From Microbulbifer rhizosphaerae (GTDB lineage Bacteria > Pseudomonadota > Gammaproteobacteria > Pseudomonadales > Cellvibrionaceae), in the NCBI RefSeq assembly GCF_014191725.1, contig NZ_JACHWZ010000017.1:1-64000 (forward strand): DNA of 64,000 nt, written 5' to 3'. The notes below the pieces were generated by a model, which was not told the DNA's origin, did not search any database, and was given only the letters and a program-made list of their open reading frames with translations. Below, piece after piece: positions 18,712 through 28,329 of the stretch. Within the stretch, counting starts at the first letter, position 1, and each line of letters opens with the position of its first letter. Made by a program: the position numbers and the translations under genes.

Positions 18712-19584
18712 TTAGGTTTCCATAAAGCCGCCGCCGTTGGGGTGGATCACCTGGCCCGTGAGATAGGACCCATCCTCGCTGGCCAGGAATACAAAGCAGG
18801 TGGCTACCTCGCATGGCTGTCCGGCGCGCCCCATCGGTGTGTCGCCGCCGAAGTCCTCGACTTCACTGGCAGAGAAAGTGGCCGGAATCAGCGGCGTCCA
18901 GATTGGGCCAGGTGCAACGCCGTTGACCCTGATTCCCCTGCCGGCGAGGGATTTGGCCAGTGAGCGGGTGAAGCTGGTGATCGCACCCTTGGTACTGGAA
19001 TAATCGATCAGGTGATCGCTGCCGCGATAGGCGGTTACCGAGGTGGTATTCAGGATAACCCCATCATCCGGCAGTTGTTCCAGCGCCGCCTTGGTGAAAT
19101 AGAAAAAATTAAAGAGGTTTGTGGCGTAAGTGTCTTGTAGCTGCTGCGCGGATATCCCGCTGATATCCTCGGTCGGATGTTGTTGAGCCGCGTTGTTGAC
19201 CAGTATGTCCAAGCGGCCGAACTTGTCCGTGGTGCGCTTGACGCAGTCGCGGCAGAAGCCCTCATCGCGGATATCGCCGGCAAGCAGCAGACATTCCTGT
19301 CCCTCCTGCTCCACCAACTTCCTGGTCTCTTTCGCATCCTCATCTTCATTCAGGTAAACGATGGCGACATCCGTTCCCTCACGCGCGAAATGCACCGCCG
19401 TTGCACGGCCTATGCCGCTGTCGCCACCGGTAATCAGCGCCACTTTATCCTGTAGTTTGCCGCTGCCGCGGTAGTTGTCGCGGATAAACACCGGGCGCGG
19501 CTTCATGACGCTTTCCCGGCCGGGCTGTTTTTCCTGGCTTTGCGGTGGCCTTTGTTGCTGCTGTTTGTGGAAATCCCCGGACAT
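18712..19584 (-). CDS. Short-chain dehydrogenase/reductase (YghA/general-stress type)
   Basis: An NAD(P)-dependent oxidoreductase of about 290 residues. The cofactor motif TGGDSGIG, the NNAAQQ segment and the catalytic YxxxK (DYSSTKGA) are all visible, and the C-terminus SYLTGQVIHPNGG is standard. The hydrophilic Gln-rich N-terminal extension (HKQQQQRPPQSQEKQPG) is typical of the stress-related YghA subgroup. The ATG at 19584 is chosen because AGGAGG precedes it; an upstream ATG at 19602 would overlap that site. It converges on the LacI gene. The real substrate is unknown. Confidence 0.88.
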   Translation of the reverse strand: MSGDFHKQQQQRPPQSQEKQPGRESVMKPRPVFIRDNYRGSGKLQDKVALITGGDSGIGRATAVHFAREGTDVAIVYLNEDEDAKETRKLVEQEGQECLLLAGDIRDEGFCRDCVKRTTDKFGRLDILVNNAAQQHPTEDISGISAQQLQDTYATNLFNFFYFTKAALEQLPDDGVILNTTSVTAYRGSDHLIDYSSTKGAITSFTRSLAKSLAGRGIRVNGVAPGPIWTPLIPATFSASEVEDFGGDTPMGRAGQPCEVATCFVFLASEDGSYLTGQVIHPNGGGFMET

Positions 19585-19642
19585 GCGCCCTCCTGTTCGC
19601 ATAATGACAATACCGGATCAGGCTGGAAGTGAGGAGAACAGA

Positions 19643-19666
19643 GGTTCCCCCATTTGTGGGGGAACC
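19643..19666. terminator. Stem-loop after the PRC-barrel gene
   Basis: GGTTCCCCC and GGGGGAACC form a perfect 9-base-pair stem around a 6-base loop, ten bases beyond the stop of the PRC-barrel gene. There is no T-tract on either strand, so it may be an RNA-stabilising or Rho-assisted structure rather than a classical terminator. Confidence 0.55.
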
Positions 19667-19675
19667 AGGCACTGC

Positions 19676-20038
19676 TTAGTGGCGGCGCGAAGCCCCTTCG
19701 GAGATGCCGTACTGCTGGTAAACATTACTGCGGAATTTGGGATCTGCCATGTCCGGCCAATGATCCTTATCAAAGCCTTCAGCTTTCTTCAGCTGCTCTT
19801 TGTCTATATTCAGGATAAAACACTCATCTGCGGTATCCACCCGCATGGCTTCCGGGGGTATGGCAAACAGGTCATCACCCATGCCCATGACGCCGCCAAA
19901 AGACAGAACATAGTAGGCGACGTTGTGAGTTTCCGTATCGATCATGATCTCTTTGATTTTTCCAAGGTCTTCGCCCTGGCGGTTCTTTACCTGGTCTCCC
20001 TCCAGAGAGGAAGCCGAGAGCAGTGTATGATTAGCCAT
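19676..20038 (-). CDS. PRC-barrel domain protein
   Basis: A 120-residue protein whose N-terminal half is a PRC-barrel (LLSASSLEGDQVKNRQGEDLGKIKEIMID, then VAYYVLSFGG and DLFAIPPEAMRV). The C-terminal tail (KKAEGFDKDHWPDMADPKFRSNVYQQYG) is conserved in a group of small stress-associated PRC-barrel proteins. The start at 20038 (MANHTLL) is preferred because GGAAA lies upstream and an earlier ATG at 20095 adds an atypical hydrophobic extension. Ligand and role are not known; members bind RNA, proteins or quinones in different contexts. It may be co-regulated with the stress-type SDR gene that follows on the same strand. Confidence 0.85.
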   Translation of the reverse strand: MANHTLLSASSLEGDQVKNRQGEDLGKIKEIMIDTETHNVAYYVLSFGGVMGMGDDLFAIPPEAMRVDTADECFILNIDKEQLKKAEGFDKDHWPDMADPKFRSNVYQQYGISEGASRRH

Positions 20039-20871
20039 GATGAAATTTCCGTAAATTAGGTTGACTGGGAAAGTTATGGGGTGCTTGTAATGCATTCTCC
20101 CGGAACCAGTTTAGGGCTGTTTTCCCATTTCGATGTTTCTTAAAACAATTTTTCCGCCTTTCTTTCTGTCGTCCATAAAAACAAGGAATTTCAAAAGACG
20201 ATAAAGATGGAGTGCAGCCTCGAATCTTGCCGAAGCCCAACATGTCTTTAAAATCATTCAGCGGATATCTTGCAAAGCATCCTGGTCTTTATCCGGTAGC
20301 TGGTCTTTCTCCCGGAGCTGGACATTCCGGAGTTTCGACTATCTGGTAGAACTGGATGCGCCCTTTTCCACTTCATAATCATAAGTGCCACATTGCGCAA
20401 GTCTGTTTTATTGTCAATATCATAGATGTTCCCGTCTTCCGGCATGATATTCCTTGGCAATTCGTTCGAAGATTTTGATGTCATTGCGAATGGTGGCGGA
20501 GATCGAGTGACGTAGACAGCACCGCCAACGGCGGCCTCGAGGTGCTATGGGTACCGGGCAAGAGCTGTCTTTAGCGCCTGGACTGGCCGAAATCTGTGCT
20601 CGGCGGGATGCGGATACCCCCGGGGCTGCCCGGTGGGCTTGTCGTTGTAAATCCTTGTAAGTTCTTGTGCCTGGTATCGAAGGTGGCGCCCCCGAGGCGG
20701 CTTTCCCACACACAGGAGGGGTGGCCCGACGGACGCCGGTGGTTTCTCCCACCGGGTGATACCGGTTTCGTTCCTTCCAGGCGGACAGCCAGATACAAAT
20801 TGGGTATCCTAGGTGGTTGGATGCCTTTGCCGTGGGCAGGCGTTTGGCAGTAACAATAAGGATAAGTATTG
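20039..20871. other. Long region without a supported gene
   Basis: About 830 bases separate the PRC-barrel and S9 peptidase genes. The part from 20040 to 20500 is A+T-rich; short open frames there, such as a 76-codon one on the minus strand at 20254-20484, have no recognisable domain and no good ribosome-binding site. The part from 20500 to 20860 is G+C-rich and contains sequence that reads like a decayed gene or dispersed repeat, but I cannot name it. The promoter of the S9 peptidase should lie near its right end. Confidence 0.5.
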
Positions 20872-22842
20872 ATGACCAATTCCCTATTGCGACCACTGAA
20901 AATTGCTGTGGTCTTTCTATTGAGCTTTTGCTGGTATCTCCCTTCCCATGCGGCCGAGCAGGCGGAGCTTTCCGTGCACGAATACGGCGCACTGCCCAAT
21001 ATCAGCATGATGAGCATTTCGCCAAGCGGCGATATGATCGCCTTCCGGAATACGGACGGTGAGCGCGATCTTGTCGTGGTTGTCTCATTGAAAGAAAAAA
21101 AGCGCCTGGCGGCGGTGGATGTCAGCGAGATCACTCCCCGCTACCTGTATTTTGCCACTGAGGATGAATTAATCCTGGTGGTTTCCGAAGTGCGTCACTT
21201 ATTCGGCTACCGCGATGAGCTGGACTTGAGCACCGCTTACGCCTACAACCTGCGCCGGAATGAACTGCGCCAGTTGCTGACGCCTGGCGACGTGATCTAC
21301 CCGGGCCAGAGGGGGATGGGACGTATCGTCGGCATGTCTCCGGATCGCAAATACGTGTATATGCCCGCCTATGTGCCGGAAGACAGGCACGACCGGAGTC
21401 CCGATATGGACCTGCTGCGCGTGGAGCTGGATTCTCCGCGCCGGCCAAAGGTGCATTTCAAGGGCAAGAACAGTTCCCTGGATTTCTTCGTGAACAGGCA
21501 GGGGGAGGTCATCGCCCACGAGATTTTCAACAACCGCCGGGACAGGCACCGCATACTGGCCAGGCAGGGGGAGGAGTGGAAGGAGATCTACCGCGAAGAC
21601 ACCGAAATGATGAATATCTCGGTGGTGGGCATATCCCCGGACCGGGAATCCCTGGTGGTCCTTGCCAATAACGACAGCACCGGGCGCGACGACTACTACC
21701 TCATGTCGCTGCTGGACGGCAAACTCCAATGGGCCGGATTCGGGCGCGAGGATGCGGATGTGGAATATACCTACAAGGACCTGAACCGGGTGGTGTGGGG
21801 TGTGCGCTATTCCGGCTTCACGCCCAGTTACAAGTTCTTCGATCCGGAGCTGGACCGTCGCATGGCGGATATCCAGGCCATGTTCCCCGAACACTCGGTT
21901 AGGTTGCAGGACTGGAGTGAGGGCTGGAAAGACCTGGTCGTGTATGTGGAGGGATCGAGCTTTTCCGGCCACTATTACAAATTCAGCCAGGGACAGCCGC
22001 CGGTGCAACTGGCGAGTGCGCGCCCGAATATTACCGAAAAGCATATTCATCCCATCGGCAAGGTAACTTTCCGGGCGCGCGACGGCTTGCCCATTCCCAC
22101 CCTGCTGACCATTCCGCGCCACAAGCTGGGAAATATGAAGGACCTCCCGGCTGTGCTTATGCCCCACGGGGGGCCCGCCTCATACGATCGGATTGGCTTC
22201 GACTGGCTGGCCCAGGCGCTGGCCAACCGCGGCTACCTGGTGATCCAACCCCAGTTTCGCGGCTCTGAGGGGTTCGGTCAGGATCACTATGAGGCCGGTC
22301 ACGGCGAGTGGGGGCGAAAAATGCAGGACGACCTCACCGACGCAGTGCGGTTTCATATCGACAAGGGGATCGTTGATCCCGAGCGGGTGTGCATAGTGGG
22401 CGCCAGCTACGGCGGCTACGCGGCTCTCGCCGGTGGCGCCTTTACGCCGGAACTCTACCGCTGCGTTGTGTCCATCAATGGCGTGGCTGACCTGCGCGAC
22501 ATGCTCAAGGAAGAAAAGAGCGAGCACGGCCGGGATCACTGGGTGCTGGCCTATTGGGAGAACAACATCGCCAAGGGCGACGCTTCCAAGGAGAAGCTGA
22601 ACGAGATATCGCCCGCGCGACACGCGAAAAACTTCCACGCACCGGTGCTGTTGATCCACGGTGAGAAAGACAAGACGGTGCCCTTCGCCCAGTCGAAGAC
22701 CATGTACAAGCAACTTAAGCGCGCGAAGAAAACCGTCGAACTCCTGGAGTTGGAGGAGGAAAACCACAACCTGCTGCAAGGGAAGACCCGATTGCAGGCG
22801 GTGGAAGCTGTGGTCGCGTTCGTTGACCGGCACCTGCAGTAA
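20872..22842 (+). CDS. S9 family prolyl oligopeptidase-type peptidase, exported
   Basis: A 656-residue serine peptidase related to acylaminoacyl- or dipeptidyl-peptidases. A signal peptide ends in PSHA. The N-terminal half is a beta-propeller; the C-terminal alpha/beta-hydrolase domain carries nucleophile Ser near 512 in GASYGGYAAL, Asp near 600 in HGEKDKTVP, and His near 632 in EENHNL. The motif PHGGPASYD forms the oxyanion side. The ATG at 20872 has AAGGATAAG upstream. It probably degrades peptides in the periplasm. It appears monocistronic. A short, imperfect copy of part of its coding sequence (21228-21281) is found at 32.92 kb. Confidence 0.93.
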   Translation: MTNSLLRPLKIAVVFLLSFCWYLPSHAAEQAELSVHEYGALPNISMMSISPSGDMIAFRNTDGERDLVVVVSLKEKKRLAAVDVSEITPRYLYFATEDELILVVSEVRHLFGYRDELDLSTAYAYNLRRNELRQLLTPGDVIYPGQRGMGRIVGMSPDRKYVYMPAYVPEDRHDRSPDMDLLRVELDSPRRPKVHFKGKNSSLDFFVNRQGEVIAHEIFNNRRDRHRILARQGEEWKEIYREDTEMMNISVVGISPDRESLVVLANNDSTGRDDYYLMSLLDGKLQWAGFGREDADVEYTYKDLNRVVWGVRYSGFTPSYKFFDPELDRRMADIQAMFPEHSVRLQDWSEGWKDLVVYVEGSSFSGHYYKFSQGQPPVQLASARPNITEKHIHPIGKVTFRARDGLPIPTLLTIPRHKLGNMKDLPAVLMPHGGPASYDRIGFDWLAQALANRGYLVIQPQFRGSEGFGQDHYEAGHGEWGRKMQDDLTDAVRFHIDKGIVDPERVCIVGASYGGYAALAGGAFTPELYRCVVSINGVADLRDMLKEEKSEHGRDHWVLAYWENNIAKGDASKEKLNEISPARHAKNFHAPVLLIHGEKDKTVPFAQSKTMYKQLKRAKKTVELLELEEENHNLLQGKTRLQAVEAVVAFVDRHLQ

Positions 22843-23013
22843 GCACGGCGGGTGATCCGGCGTGCATTACCCGGGACCTAAGTCCTTTCCTGCGGGGGAC
22901 ACGGCTCAGAGCTGGTTTGAGCCCGCGCCGCCATGAGCAGGCCGCGGTGATCACGCCCGCCGGACGCAACAGCTGTCCGGCTTCGGCGATATCAGCGGCC
23001 TCGCGCAGCCTGC

Positions 23014-23793
23014 TTACAGTTCTCTTATCCAGATATTGCGGAAACTCACAAAATCGTTGTGGTCCTGCAGGGCGATGGGTGCGCAGTCGTGAACTTCATA
23101 TCCGGGTTCGCCTATCCACACGGTTGTGCCCAGTATTTCCACATGATTCTGCACCAGCATGCCATTGTGTAGAACCGTAATGGTCGCCGGCTCGACCAGC
23201 TTCTTGTGTTCAAATCGAGGTGCTTTGAAAATAATATCGTAAGTCTGCCATTCACCCGGCGGCCGCGAGGCATTCACCAGGGGGATATGCTGCTTGTAAA
23301 TTGAAGCAGCCTGACCATTGGAGTAGGTCGGGTTTTTATAGGAATCCAGGATCTGCACCTCATAGCGTTCCTGCAGGAATACGCCGCTGTTATTACGCTG
23401 TTGGCCCTTGCGATCACCGAACTGGGTGGGAGTGCGCCATTCGAGGTGTAATTGCACATCACAGAATACGCGCTTGGTGCGGATATCACCCATTCCCGGC
23501 ACTACGGTCAGGACTCCTTCCTTCAGGGCCCATTCGGCCTCGCCGCCTTGCGTGGATTCCCACTGCGACAAATCGTTACCATCGAACAATACGACGGCGT
23601 CCGAGGGCGGAGCGTTCGATAGCGCTTTCACGGCCTTGGGAACCGGTTCCCATACTTCTGACTTTTCGGCGAGTTGCCAGGGTTCCAGTGCTTTGTCTGT
23701 TGACTCCGCATCGCAGGATAATACCGCGAAAACACACGGAATGGTCATGGCAAAGGCCGTTGATCTGAAGAGTCGGAGGGGATTGTTTTTCAT
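23014..23793 (-). CDS. DUF1080 lipoprotein (3-keto-glycoside hydrolase/lyase family)
   Basis: A lectin-like beta-sandwich protein of the DUF1080 family, now named 3-keto-disaccharide hydrolase, which cleaves 3-keto-glycosides. Family blocks VVLFDGNDLSQW, NSGVFLQERYEVQILDSY and EWQTYDIIFKAPRF are present, and the C-terminus SFRNIWIREL is characteristic. A lipobox (VLSC) makes it a probable lipoprotein. The ATG at 23793 has AGGAAA upstream; an earlier in-frame ATG at 23823 would overlap the preceding gene. It ends an operon with a GMC oxidoreductase and its small subunit, which would make the 3-keto substrate. Exact substrate and whether it hydrolyses or eliminates are unknown. Confidence 0.85.
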   Translation of the reverse strand: MKNNPLRLFRSTAFAMTIPCVFAVLSCDAESTDKALEPWQLAEKSEVWEPVPKAVKALSNAPPSDAVVLFDGNDLSQWESTQGGEAEWALKEGVLTVVPGMGDIRTKRVFCDVQLHLEWRTPTQFGDRKGQQRNNSGVFLQERYEVQILDSYKNPTYSNGQAASIYKQHIPLVNASRPPGEWQTYDIIFKAPRFEHKKLVEPATITVLHNGMLVQNHVEILGTTVWIGEPGYEVHDCAPIALQDHNDFVSFRNIWIREL

Positions 23794-23810
23794 TTGATTG
23801 TATTTCCTGA

Positions 23811-24368
23811 TCAGGTCGCCCAAGCTCGATCGCCCTCCGTATAAGGGATACAGCCCTCAAAATGGCCCGGTATTGCGGCATAACGAAGCACTTCGGTTGC
23901 GCCCAGCTTTGAGGTAAAGAAGCCGAACAGGGTGAGTTGCTTCATCATGGTGAAGTAGTGCGGGTCAGTCTGCCCCGCATTATGCAGCCTGGATTCACGG
24001 TCCAGTTGCGAGATCAGGCTGTGCCGATCTCCCGGGCTCAAATCCATAAAGGCAGTGTCGTAGGACTCCAGGCTGGCGGTCTGCAGCTGTGTGATACCGC
24101 GATGAAAAACAGCCTGCTCTTCGCTGATATAACAGTCGTTCACCATAACGGTCATAAACTGCCCCACCTGCGCATCCTTCGCGCCGGGCGTATTGGTTCG
24201 TGGAATAATGGTTTCGGCAATCTCATCCAGAAGCGCCACATGGGTAGCGTCAAAGCGGTATTCTTCCGGAGGCTCCCTGCGTGTACAACCTGTCAGCAGT
24301 ACATTTCCGCCAACAAAGGCCGCGCCTGTAGCGGCGGCAATCATTTTTAACAGTTCGCGTCTGTTCAT
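23811..24368 (-). CDS. Gluconate 2-dehydrogenase subunit 3-type protein (GMC partner)
   Basis: A 185-residue small subunit that exports and supports a GMC-type sugar dehydrogenase. The N-terminus is a Tat signal (NRRELLKMIAAATGAAF) with a possible lipobox (LLTGC), followed by the family segment LDEIAETIIPRTNTPGAKDAQVGQFM. The GMC gene ends 2 bases before it, so translation is coupled. The large subunit has no signal of its own, so co-export through Tat as a complex is expected from the family. No cytochrome c subunit is encoded nearby; the electron acceptor is not identified. Confidence 0.88.
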   Translation of the reverse strand: MNRRELLKMIAAATGAAFVGGNVLLTGCTRREPPEEYRFDATHVALLDEIAETIIPRTNTPGAKDAQVGQFMTVMVNDCYISEEQAVFHRGITQLQTASLESYDTAFMDLSPGDRHSLISQLDRESRLHNAGQTDPHYFTMMKQLTLFGFFTSKLGATEVLRYAAIPGHFEGCIPYTEGDRAWAT

Positions 24369-24370
24369 GG

Positions 24371-26059
24371 CTAAAGGTTACCTTTTTTCAGTTCTTCCAC
24401 TGCGTAATCGGCAGCCCGGGCGGTGAGTGCCATGTAGGTCAGTGACGGATTCACGCAGGATGCAGAAGTCATACAGGCCCCATCGGTAACGAAGACGTTG
24501 GGCGCATCCCAGACTTGGTTGTGACCGTTGAGTACGGAGGTTTTGGCATCGCGCCCCATACGCGCGGTTCCCATCTCGTGAATGCCCTTGCCCGGGGCAT
24601 ATTCGCCGGAAAATCCGCGTACATTCTTTGCGCCCCCGGCTTCCAGTATGTCCACGGCGTCCTGCATCATGTCCTTGCGCATGGCGATTTCGTTCTCTCG
24701 GATCTCTACATCCATCGCCAGTACCGGCAATCCCCACCTGTCTTTGACGTCGTGATTCAGGTAAATCCGGTTGTCGTGGTAGGGCAGCATCTCGCCGAAG
24801 CCGCCCATGCCGATTCTCCAGTTACCCGGCTCGCTCAGGGCATCCTTGAGATCGGCGCCAATGCTCAGCTCCGCTACGTCTCTCCTCCAGCCCCGTCGAC
24901 TGGCACCCCCCTGGTAACCGAAGCCGCGCAGATAATCGCGCTGGTCGCCGTTCCAGTTGCGGAATCGCGGTACATAGATCCCGGTCGGGCGGCGGCCGAA
25001 GTAATACTTGTCCCGGTAACCCTCCACTTCGCCGCCAGCTCCCACATTGAGATGGTGGTCCATTACATTGTGACCCAACTCGCCGCTGCTGCTGCCCAGG
25101 CCATCGGGCCAGATATCGGTGGCGGAGTTCATCAGCACCCAGGTGGAATTGAAGCTGGAGGCGTTCAGGAACACAATTTTGCTGGTGAACTCGTAAGTCT
25201 GATTGGTTTCCGCATCGATAATTTCGACGCCGCTGGCGCGCTTCCTGTCTTTGTCGTAAAGCAACCGGGTCACAATGGAATAGGGGCGAAGCGTAAGGTT
25301 GCCGGTTGCCATAGCCGCCGGTAGAGTCGAGGATTGAGTGCTGAAATAGCCGCCGAAGGGGCAACCCAGCCAACACTTGGCCCGAGCCTGGCAATTTATC
25401 CGGTTCTGCTCCGGCATGGGCTGAGTGATATTTGCGGCTCGCCCCATAATCATATGACGATCGCCCTTAAAGGCCTTTTGGATTCGGGCGGCGACATCCT
25501 TTTCCACACAGTTCATTTCGAATGCGGGCTGGAACTGACCGTCTGGCAGGACATCCAGGCCGTCGCGGTTGCCACTGATACCGGCAAAGCGTTCGACATG
25601 GTCGTACCAGGGGGCCAGGTCGTCGTAGCGAATGGGCCAGTCGACGGCGATGCCCTCGCGCAGATTGGCTTCAAAATCCAGACGGTTCCAGCGATAGCTC
25701 TGGCGCCCCCACAGCAGTGACCGGCCACCGACATGGTAACCGCGAAACCAGTCGAAGCGTTTGTCTTCCACATAGGGAGAATCTTTGTGGCTGGCCCACA
25801 TGCCGGAGGTGGATTCGTTCAGCGTATATTCGCGCTTCAGTACCGGTTCCTCTTCCTTCATTTTCTGGGTTGGTGTGTCCCGGTGCGGGTAGTCCCATGC
25901 TTCCTTGTGCGCATTTTTATAATCTTTTATGTGTTCTATATTGCGTCCGCGTTCAAGCAGCAGGACTTTGAGCCCTTTCTCGGTAAGCTCTTTGGCAGCC
26001 CATCCACCGCTGATACCAGAGCCAACCACGATAGCGTCGTAATGATTATTATTCGCCAT
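24371..26059 (-). CDS. GMC family FAD-dependent sugar oxidoreductase, large subunit
   Basis: A flavoprotein of about 562 residues related to gluconate/fructose dehydrogenases and bacterial glucoside 3-dehydrogenases. The FAD motif VVGSGISGGWAAKEL is at the N-terminus, the Cys-rich segment NCQARAKCWLGCPFGG is mid-protein, and HEMGTARMG plus NVFVTDGACMTSASCVNPSLTYMALTAR form the C-terminal catalytic region. Such enzymes often oxidise sugars or disaccharides in the periplasm, here most likely at C3 given the DUF1080 neighbour. I chose the ATG at 26059 because GAGG lies seven bases upstream; an ATG at 26065 is too close to that site. Confidence 0.9.
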   Translation of the reverse strand: MANNNHYDAIVVGSGISGGWAAKELTEKGLKVLLLERGRNIEHIKDYKNAHKEAWDYPHRDTPTQKMKEEEPVLKREYTLNESTSGMWASHKDSPYVEDKRFDWFRGYHVGGRSLLWGRQSYRWNRLDFEANLREGIAVDWPIRYDDLAPWYDHVERFAGISGNRDGLDVLPDGQFQPAFEMNCVEKDVAARIQKAFKGDRHMIMGRAANITQPMPEQNRINCQARAKCWLGCPFGGYFSTQSSTLPAAMATGNLTLRPYSIVTRLLYDKDRKRASGVEIIDAETNQTYEFTSKIVFLNASSFNSTWVLMNSATDIWPDGLGSSSGELGHNVMDHHLNVGAGGEVEGYRDKYYFGRRPTGIYVPRFRNWNGDQRDYLRGFGYQGGASRRGWRRDVAELSIGADLKDALSEPGNWRIGMGGFGEMLPYHDNRIYLNHDVKDRWGLPVLAMDVEIRENEIAMRKDMMQDAVDILEAGGAKNVRGFSGEYAPGKGIHEMGTARMGRDAKTSVLNGHNQVWDAPNVFVTDGACMTSASCVNPSLTYMALTARAADYAVEELKKGNL

Positions 26060-26129
26060 GGTCATACCTCTTGTGCCGTATTATTTATGTTGTAAATTGA
26101 ATGTCTGGATTTCGGGGCGCCTTTATTTG

Positions 26130-27029
26130 TTAGACATCGCAGATTTGTATTGCTGATTTCAATGATTCGATATTACCCTCGATATTCCCTCTGGTAGGGA
26201 TAAACTCCTGGGCAATGTAGCCGTCAAAGCCGGTTTCCTTGACCGCGCGGGCAATGGCCGGATAGTAGAGTTCCTGTGTGTCATCTATTTCATTGCGTCC
26301 TGGAACACCGGCTGTGTGGTAATGACCGAAGTATTGATGATGATCGCGGATGGTCCGGATAATATCCCCTTCACTGATTTGCATATGGTAAATATCGTAG
26401 AGAAGTTTGAAATTGGGGGAGTCCAGTCGTTTACACAATTCTATCCCCCAAGCGGAGTTGTCACATAGGTAGTCAGGGTGGTCGACCTTGCTGTTGAACA
26501 GTTCCATTTGCACGATTACGCCGCGCTTTTCCGCTTGGGAAAGAATTTTCTTGAGGCCTTCGATGGCATTTTTCAGCCCTGTTTCCGGGTCCATCCCACG
26601 GGCGTTGCCGCTGAAGCAGATCAGGTTCCGGTAGCCGGCATCTGCTACCAAGTCGATATGCTTGCGATAGTTATCAATCAGCTGAGTGTGAAATCGGCTA
26701 TCACCCCAGCCATCCTCCAGGCTGATTTCCGCACCATTACACATGGAAGAGTCGACCCCCTCGCGTTTGAGCAGGGCCCAATCCTTCGGGCTCACCAGAT
26801 CAATGGCGGCAAAGCCCAGGTCCTTGATCACCATGCATAGCCTCTCGAGGGAGAGCTCGCCATAGGTCCAGCGGCTGACGGAGTGGTTGATGTTGCCTTT
26901 CAGCTTAAAGGGCTCTGGAATTTTTGGAGTGGCCAGGGTGTTCGCACTCAGCGCGCTCATCGCGCTAGCCCCCAGCGTGCCTGCGGCAAGGTTGCGGAGC
27001 ACGGTGCGTCGGTTCGGGTTGAAAGTCAT
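26130..27029 (-). CDS. Hydroxypyruvate isomerase-like TIM-barrel protein with Tat signal
   Basis: A 299-residue xylose-isomerase-like TIM barrel of the hydroxypyruvate isomerase group. The N-terminus NRRTVLRNLAAGTLGASAMSALSA is a Tat signal, so this isomerase is exported, unlike classical Hyi. Barrel metal-site segments are seen in VQMELFNSKVDHPDYLCDN, LLYDIYHMQISEGD, GHYHTAGVPGRNEID and YIAQEFIP. It lies between the MFS permease and the GMC oxidoreductase on the same strand. An isomerase or epimerase acting on a keto-sugar is the natural guess; the reaction is not established. Confidence 0.83.
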   Translation of the reverse strand: MTFNPNRRTVLRNLAAGTLGASAMSALSANTLATPKIPEPFKLKGNINHSVSRWTYGELSLERLCMVIKDLGFAAIDLVSPKDWALLKREGVDSSMCNGAEISLEDGWGDSRFHTQLIDNYRKHIDLVADAGYRNLICFSGNARGMDPETGLKNAIEGLKKILSQAEKRGVIVQMELFNSKVDHPDYLCDNSAWGIELCKRLDSPNFKLLYDIYHMQISEGDIIRTIRDHHQYFGHYHTAGVPGRNEIDDTQELYYPAIARAVKETGFDGYIAQEFIPTRGNIEGNIESLKSAIQICDV

Positions 27030-27041
27030 TTTTACTTAGCC

Positions 27042-28292
27042 TCACTCGGTGGAGCCCTGTGATAACAATCCCTCGTCAGCATGTGCTTTTTCTTTGTTGA
27101 ATGTCAGTGTGAAGAGCACAAAAACTGCCAACGCAAAGGCCGCAGGGAACAGCCAGATGTTTTGCCACAGATGGCCATCCGCGACGGTAAACTTTTCGGT
27201 AATTTTCCCGGCCACCCAGAACCCAATGAGCATACCGACACCATAGGTAGCCAGGGTAATCATGCCCTGGGCGGAACTCTTGAATTTTTCGCCGGCTTTG
27301 GAGTTTGTGTAGATTTGGCCGGATACGAAGAAGAAGTCGTAACAGATGCCGTGCAGAGCAATGCCGAGGATTAGCATGAATACAAGGTTGTCGGCATCGC
27401 CGAAAGCGAACAATGCGTATCTCAGTGCCCAGGCGATCATGCCGATCAGTAGCGTCAACTTGATGCCGAAGCGTTTAAGGAATATCGGCAGCACCAGCAT
27501 AAAAAGTACTTCAGAAATCTGGCCAATGGTCATTTTGCCTGTGGCATTTTCAACGCCGATTTCCGTCAGGAAGGGGTTGGCGTTTTGGTAGTAGAATGCC
27601 AGGGGAATGCAGATCAGTACTGAGGAGAGGAAGAAGAGCGCAAAGTTGCGGTCTTTCAACAGGCCCAGGGCATCCAGTCCCAGTGCATCGCGAAGCGTCA
27701 GTCTTTCACCCAGCGCAGCGGCGGGTGGTGTCTCGGGCAGGGTAAAACTGAAGATACCCAGAATCAGCGACGCCAGGGCGCCCATCAGGAAAGTGTTTTT
27801 CAGCAGGCCCGCCGCAATGGCCTGTTGAGAATCCCAGGAGAAGCCATAGCTGATAATGAGCCCCGCGGCAATCCAGCCGACGGTGCCCCACACCCGAATT
27901 TTGGCAAAGTCTTTGGCCGGGTCATTCATTTGCCGGAATGCCACTGAGTTGACCAGAGCGAGGGTCGGCATATACAGAATCATATAGGCCAGTACAAAGG
28001 GATAAAAACTACCGAAGCTCTCGGCTCGATAGAGTTGATACATCAGAACTGCACCCACCAGATGAAGGATGCCAAGTATGCGCTCGGCATTGAAGTATCG
28101 GTCAGCGATCAGCCCGACAATCAAGGGGGCGACGATGGCGCCCCAGGATTGAGTCGCAAAGGCCATGCCGGTCTGGCTACCGGTGGCATTGAGGTTTTGG
28201 GCCAGGAATGTGCCCAGAGTGACAAACCATCCTCCCCAGATAAAAAACTGGAGGAACATCATGGCGCTGAGACGTATTTTTATAATATTCAT
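27042..28292 (-). CDS. MFS permease, nucleoside:H+ symporter-like
   Basis: An inner-membrane transporter of 416 residues with about 12 membrane segments. FIWGGWFVTLGTFL, QSWGAIVAPLIVGLIADRYFNAERIL and VWGTVGWIAAGLIISY place it in the nucleoside H+ symporter (NupG-like) group of the MFS. Relatives in sugar-isomerase/GMC/DUF1080 clusters are widely annotated as nucleoside permeases but probably carry sugars or keto-sugars. A long cytoplasmic loop follows LPETPPAAALGERL. It is 12 bases upstream of the Tat-exported isomerase gene, consistent with one operon. Confidence 0.87.
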   Translation of the reverse strand: MNIIKIRLSAMMFLQFFIWGGWFVTLGTFLAQNLNATGSQTGMAFATQSWGAIVAPLIVGLIADRYFNAERILGILHLVGAVLMYQLYRAESFGSFYPFVLAYMILYMPTLALVNSVAFRQMNDPAKDFAKIRVWGTVGWIAAGLIISYGFSWDSQQAIAAGLLKNTFLMGALASLILGIFSFTLPETPPAAALGERLTLRDALGLDALGLLKDRNFALFFLSSVLICIPLAFYYQNANPFLTEIGVENATGKMTIGQISEVLFMLVLPIFLKRFGIKLTLLIGMIAWALRYALFAFGDADNLVFMLILGIALHGICYDFFFVSGQIYTNSKAGEKFKSSAQGMITLATYGVGMLIGFWVAGKITEKFTVADGHLWQNIWLFPAAFALAVFVLFTLTFNKEKAHADEGLLSQGSTE

Positions 28293-28329
28293 CTGTTGCC
28301 CACACTTTTTGTTAGAAATGTCCTGTTTT

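Noticed and set aside
20254-20484. A 76-codon minus-strand open frame in the gene-poor region
   Set aside because: No domain, no convincing ribosome-binding site, and another frame across the same bases is equally open.
20590-20720. tRNA-like or integration-site sequence in the G+C-rich part of the gap
   Set aside because: Short segments look like conserved repeat DNA, but no cloverleaf, integrase gene or direct repeat pair could be found by eye.
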